Assembly: GCA_964549655.1 (NCBI GenBank)
Contig: CAZJXN010000193.1
Span: 1 to 8,589, forward strand
Direction: 5' to 3'
Source: JADJNW01 sp964549655
Lineage (GTDB): Bacteria > Bacteroidota > Bacteroidia > Chitinophagales > Saprospiraceae
DNA length: 8,589 nt
Shown: positions 5,278 through 8,589 of the stretch, piece after piece
Layout of the letters: every line of letters begins with the position of its first letter
How positions within the stretch are numbered: the first letter of the stretch is position 1
Position numbers and translations under genes: made by a program
Notes under the pieces: generated by a model
Database searches by the model: none
What the model saw: only the letters and a program-made list of their open reading frames with translations
Told to the model about the DNA's origin: nothing

Positions 5278-8139
5278 CTCCACCACCAACTTCACTTCCT
5301 GTTTCTCCCCACCTTTCTCTACCACCACTTTATAATTTCCCCGATGCAAATAAAATTTACCATTATCCGCTTTTTTGAGTTTTATAGGTTTGTCTTCTAC
5401 TTTACGCTTTTCATTTAGCACTTTATGATATTCTTCCAATTTTTTTTCATCGAATGTAAGGTCGTAATTAATATAATTCAAACCCTTCTTTGCATCCGTT
5501 TCAAAACTATGCAGTGCCACACCGCTTTCGGTTTGAATGGTAATTTTTGCTTTGCCAGCGCTGTTGGTGTAAATGGGCAATGACGCTTTTGGCGCTGGCG
5601 TGTCGTACCAGCCTTGCGTACCCCAGCGCGGGCTATAGCGCAGTTTATCGGGTTCGTAGGCAAGGAGCGGTTTGGTGGTTTGTTCATTACTCAGTTGCTG
5701 CAATTCTTTGATGCGACCGATGTAGAGCGAGCGACCGTGTGTACCCACGAGCATTTCTTTATCGCGGTTTTGAATGGCAATATCATGGACGGCGACCGCA
5801 GGTAGTTTGTTATTTAGTTGCATGAAAGTCGCGCCTTTGTCCAATGAAACATACAAGCCATTATCGGTGCCGACGTATAATAAATCCGCATTCGTTGGGT
5901 CTTCTTTTATCACATTCACGGGTTCTAATGGCAAATCTTTACTAATAGACTTCCACGTTTTTCCATAATCGGTGGACATAAAAAGGTATGGATTAAAATC
6001 ATCGGAACGGTAGCCATTGAGGGAGACGTACACCGTGCCTTTGTCATGCGCAGAGGAAGTGACGCGACTGACCCACAGGTCTTTAGGTAGTCCAGCAGTG
6101 ATGTTGGTCCAAGTGTAGCCGCCGTCGCGCGTGACGTGTACGAGTCCATCATCGGAGCCGGTATAAATCAAACCAAATTGCAACGGCGATTCGTGAATCG
6201 TGGCGAGCGTGCCAAAAGCCACGTCGCCCTTGCGTCCGCCTTGCGTGAGGTCGCCGGAAATCGCTTCAAAACTATCGCCTTTATTGAACGAACGGAACAA
6301 TTTATCCGCACCAAAATAGACAATGTCCATGTTGTGCGTGGAGAGTTGAATCGGGCTTTGCCAATTCCAGCGGTACGGGCGCTCGCCGAGTTCATGTGTA
6401 GGCGTGATGCGCTTGCGGTCGCTGGTTTTAGTGTTGATTCTAAAATAATTGCCAAATTGAAAACCCGTATAAACCGTCGCGTTGTCGCGGGTATCCACCG
6501 CCACTTGCATGCCATCGCCGCCCATAATCATTTTAAATGGATACTGACCAGAGTCGTGCCAGCCCACATTTTCTTCGTTATTGCTTGGTCCCATCCACAC
6601 GCCATTATCCTGCAAACCACCATAGACATTATAAGGTTTTGCATTGTCAACTGCGACTCCATAAAATTGTCCAACTGGAGGCGTGTTGCATTTAATCCAG
6701 TGTTCGCCGTCGTCGTAAGAGATATTTACACCGCCGTCGTTACCGAGAATCAAATGTCCTTCGCGTTTCGGATTGACCCAAAGGGCATGGTGGTCGCCGT
6801 GGACGTTGTCGCCATTGATGGATTTCCACGTCTTGCCGCCATCGTCAGAACGGATAATCGGCACACCATACGTATAAACTTTATTGGGATTGCTGGGCGA
6901 GACGTGTACCATTCCAAAATAATAACCATACGTATTATAGACTTGGTCGAGGTATTTCTCGTGCGTTTTTTTCCACGTTTTGCCTTCGTCCGTAGATTTA
7001 TAAATTTCCAAACCGGTCACATCCGTATCAAACAATAAAGAATTGGCATCTTCTGTATATTCTACTAAATCACTCACTTTAATTTTATCACTTTTTACCA
7101 ATTCCATTACTTTATCCACCGTATATTTTTCTTGAAAACCGGAACGTTGTAAATAATCTTTAATCTGGTATTTTGGCAATTTTAAAAAATCCTCTTTGCT
7201 CGTTTTGCGCAGTTGGTCTTTTGTCACGATGTCCTCTTCGGGCTTCTCTTTTGGGCGGCGCGCGTTGTTGTCAACAGCTGCATATAAAGTTACATTTCCC
7301 TGATTTTTAGCAATCGTCAAGCCCACTCGACCCGCGTCTTTACTCGCCGGAAAGCCGTCGGATATCACTCTCCAAGTCTCGCCACCATCCACACTTTTGT
7401 AAATGCCGGAACCTTCGCCCGCTTCCGTGAAGTCCCATGCGCGACGTTGGCGATGCCACATTCCTGCGTACAAGACTTTTGCATTCGTCGGGTCTATAAT
7501 TAAATCCGAAGCACCTGTGTTTTCATTTACAGTTAAAGTTTGCTTCCAAGTGTTACCACCGTCAGTCGTTTTGAAAATGCCGCGCTCTTTATTGGGAGAA
7601 TATAAATGTCCTAAAACCGCGACCCACGCGATATTTGGGTCACTCGGATGCAACACAATGCGCCCAATGTGATGACTTTCGCCCAGACCGAAATGCTTCC
7701 ACGTTTTGCCGCCGTCGGTACTTTTGAAAACACCTGTACCAGCATACGACGAGCGACTGGAATTGACTTCGCCCGTGCCGACCCAAATCGTATTTCTTGC
7801 CCAATCCACCGCGATGTCGCCGATGGTCATCACCATTTCTTTATCGAATAAAGGTTGGAAGGACGTGCCATTGTCCACCGTTTTCCAAAGTCCACCGGAC
7901 GCGTAAGACACATAAAAATGCGTGGGGTCCGTAGGCGACACATCCAAATCAGACACGCGACCGCTCATCACGCTGGGTCCCACATTGCGGAACTCAATAG
8001 CATTGGCTATCGAAGCGGCTTCGAGGCTTTCGCGCTGGTCAAAGCTTTTGATGCGCACGTCTGCTGGAGTGGAGGCAGGTTGCTGCGCGACGAGGAGTTG
8101 AGCTGTGAATAAAAATAAAAAGAGTATTGCTTTTTGCAT
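5275..8139 (-). CDS. Secreted sortilin/VPS10-like BNR-repeat beta-propeller protein
   Basis: A 954-residue exported protein. The signal peptide is residues 1 to about 19 (MQKA, hydrophobic core, LLVAQ). I therefore start at the ATG at 8139 rather than the in-frame ATG at 8322, whose 61-residue extension reads as translated intergenic DNA. Eleven Asp-box (BNR, SxDxGxTW) motifs are visible near residues 86, 139, 190, 248, 381, 430, 474, 616, 669, 721 and 764, fitting one or two large beta-propellers of the sortilin/VPS10 N-terminal type. A charged helical insert (about 294-369) splits motifs 4 and 5. The last 120 residues form a separate beta-rich domain ending HRGNYKVVVEKGG...KLVVE, with no obvious type IX secretion signal. 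Such proteins are often annotated as glycosyl hydrolases, but no catalytic residues are identifiable; binding or scaffolding outside the cytoplasm is as likely. Intact, normal length. Confidence 0.88.
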   Translation of the reverse strand: MQKAILFLFLFTAQLLVAQQPASTPADVRIKSFDQRESLEAASIANAIEFRNVGPSVMSGRVSDLDVSPTDPTHFYVSYASGGLWKTVDNGTSFQPLFDKEMVMTIGDIAVDWARNTIWVGTGEVNSSRSSYAGTGVFKSTDGGKTWKHFGLGESHHIGRIVLHPSDPNIAWVAVLGHLYSPNKERGIFKTTDGGNTWKQTLTVNENTGASDLIIDPTNAKVLYAGMWHRQRRAWDFTEAGEGSGIYKSVDGGETWRVISDGFPASKDAGRVGLTIAKNQGNVTLYAAVDNNARRPKEKPEEDIVTKDQLRKTSKEDFLKLPKYQIKDYLQRSGFQEKYTVDKVMELVKSDKIKVSDLVEYTEDANSLLFDTDVTGLEIYKSTDEGKTWKKTHEKYLDQVYNTYGYYFGMVHVSPSNPNKVYTYGVPIIRSDDGGKTWKSINGDNVHGDHHALWVNPKREGHLILGNDGGVNISYDDGEHWIKCNTPPVGQFYGVAVDNAKPYNVYGGLQDNGVWMGPSNNEENVGWHDSGQYPFKMIMGGDGMQVAVDTRDNATVYTGFQFGNYFRINTKTSDRKRITPTHELGERPYRWNWQSPIQLSTHNMDIVYFGADKLFRSFNKGDSFEAISGDLTQGGRKGDVAFGTLATIHESPLQFGLIYTGSDDGLVHVTRDGGYTWTNITAGLPKDLWVSRVTSSAHDKGTVYVSLNGYRSDDFNPYLFMSTDYGKTWKSISKDLPLEPVNVIKEDPTNADLLYVGTDNGLYVSLDKGATFMQLNNKLPAVAVHDIAIQNRDKEMLVGTHGRSLYIGRIKELQQLSNEQTTKPLLAYEPDKLRYSPRWGTQGWYDTPAPKASLPIYTNSAGKAKITIQTESGVALHSFETDAKKGLNYINYDLTFDEKKLEEYHKVLNEKRKVEDKPIKLKKADNGKFYLHRGNYKVVVEKGGEKQEVKLVVE

Positions 8140-8206
8140 GAATTTTAGGTTTTCTATTTTGACCATTTGAAAGGCGGTATTTTTCCAAGTGGAAGCTCCC
8201 GTCTTG

Positions 8207-8254
8207 TGGGACAAGTTAGGAAGATGGGAGGATAAGCGGATAGGAAAATAGGGG
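8207..8254. repeat. Purine-rich repeat, copy upstream of the sortilin-like gene
   Basis: GGAAGATGGGAGGATA at 8219-8234, followed by GCGGATAGGAAAATAGGGG, repeats the words of the tract at 5246-5277 in the opposite orientation. GGACA precedes the core in both copies. It lies in the untranslated leader of the sortilin-like gene. Confidence 0.6.
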
Positions 8255-8300
8255 ATTTTTTTAATGTAATTACTTATTTTAAAAGTAAATTGCTGACAAT

Positions 8301-8333
8301 CAAATATTTTAATACCGTCCATTCATTTTGCAA
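8301..8333 (-). promoter_or_regulatory. Weak promoter candidate for the sortilin-like gene
   Basis: On the minus strand AATATTTG (8308-8301) is one base off TAnnTTTG, and a TTG (8333-8331) lies 22 bases upstream of it. Transcription would begin near 8294, leaving a leader of about 155 bases that contains the purine-rich repeat. Confidence 0.25.
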
Positions 8334-8427
8334 TATCTCTTGAGGGTTCGATTTTTCTAAACACTTTCACATTTATTTAGTTTATTTTGCATATTATATA
8401 GCTATTTAGCTAAAATCACTATAGACT

Positions 8428-8589
8428 TTACAAGCTTATAACAAATTGTTTAAACCCAGTCCAAAAGCGCTCTGGCTCTTGTAAGAAACCATTATGCCCA
8501 CTTTTTTCTAAAATAATTTTTTGTTTAATCGGGCTTTGTACTTTGCTGAATAAACTATCGGCTACGGCGGGAGGTGCTATAAAATCATA
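8428..8589 (-). CDS. Alpha/beta hydrolase, C-terminal fragment (cut by window edge)
   Basis: The minus strand is open from the right edge to a TAA at 8430-8428, giving 53 residues with no start inside the window. They read YDFIAPPAVADSLF..., then KIILEKSGHNGFLQEPERFW, then GFKQFVISL. This is the typical end of an alpha/beta-fold hydrolase: the acid-loop neighbourhood (D near the start, followed by P), a beta strand, then SGH with the catalytic histidine, then ExPxxFxxxxxxF. Proline iminopeptidase-like or haloalkane-type members share this pattern, so the substrate cannot be told. It is intact as far as visible. It lies 288 bases upstream of the sortilin-like gene in the same orientation. Confidence 0.8.
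   Translation of the reverse strand, partial: YDFIAPPAVADSLFSKVQSPIKQKIILEKSGHNGFLQEPERFWTGFKQFVISL

Noticed and set aside
6136..7038. 300-codon open frame on the plus strand
   Set aside because: It is fully antisense to the sortilin-like gene, has no recognisable domain, and is explained by that gene's codon usage.
8140..8322. 61-residue N-terminal extension of the sortilin-like protein
   Set aside because: The internal ATG at 8139 begins a textbook signal peptide, and the extension covers purine-rich intergenic repeat sequence.
8400..8427. Terminator after the alpha/beta hydrolase
   Set aside because: TAGCTA words form palindromes, but there is no GC stem and no T-run.

Overview
The window looks like chromosomal DNA from a free-living member of the Bacteroidota. 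The evidence is protein flavour (a secreted sortilin/BNR-repeat protein of about 950 residues, an XAC2610-like secreted protein, a small 'FSMRK'-ending protein beside a nucleotidyltransferase), the lack of clear Shine-Dalgarno sequences before most starts, and a TAnnTTTG-type -7 box with an upstream TTG before the DUF3291 gene. The exact genus cannot be read from the sequence. Almost everything is on the minus strand; the one exception is an AT-rich plus-strand gene that appears broken.

Layout: 1-161 is an array of 7-base words (18 head-to-tail copies plus four inverted ones) that runs into the stop codon of the first gene. 158-1279 (-) is an App1/DUF2183-type HAD phosphatase. 1367-2034 (-) is an ATGA-overlapping pair: a small conserved-looking protein followed by a minimal nucleotidyltransferase. 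2107-2556 (-) is a DUF3291 protein with a recognisable promoter. 2626-2773 is a 148-base palindromic dispersed-repeat-like element. 2820-3443 (-) is a SET-domain protein with an unusual cysteine cluster. 3444-3833 carries two back-to-back hairpins built on the same TTTGCTAAA core. 3834-4103 (-) is a short unrecognised protein with its own intrinsic terminator. 4104-4529 holds little besides a weak promoter candidate. 4530-5150 (+) is a secreted XAC2610-like gene interrupted by one in-frame TAA. A two-way terminator at 5188-5227 separates it from the convergent sortilin-like gene, 5275-8139 (-). The right edge holds the C-terminus of an alpha/beta hydrolase (8428-8589, -), cut by the window.

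The genes do not form an obvious single pathway. The only tightly coupled unit is the small protein/nucleotidyltransferase pair, whose organisation resembles toxin-antitoxin or RNA-modifying modules; that is inference. I see no rRNA, tRNA, CRISPR, transposase or phage gene. The most notable structures are the heptad array, the paired TTTGCTAAA hairpins, the palindromic element, and the single-stop interruption of the secreted gene.
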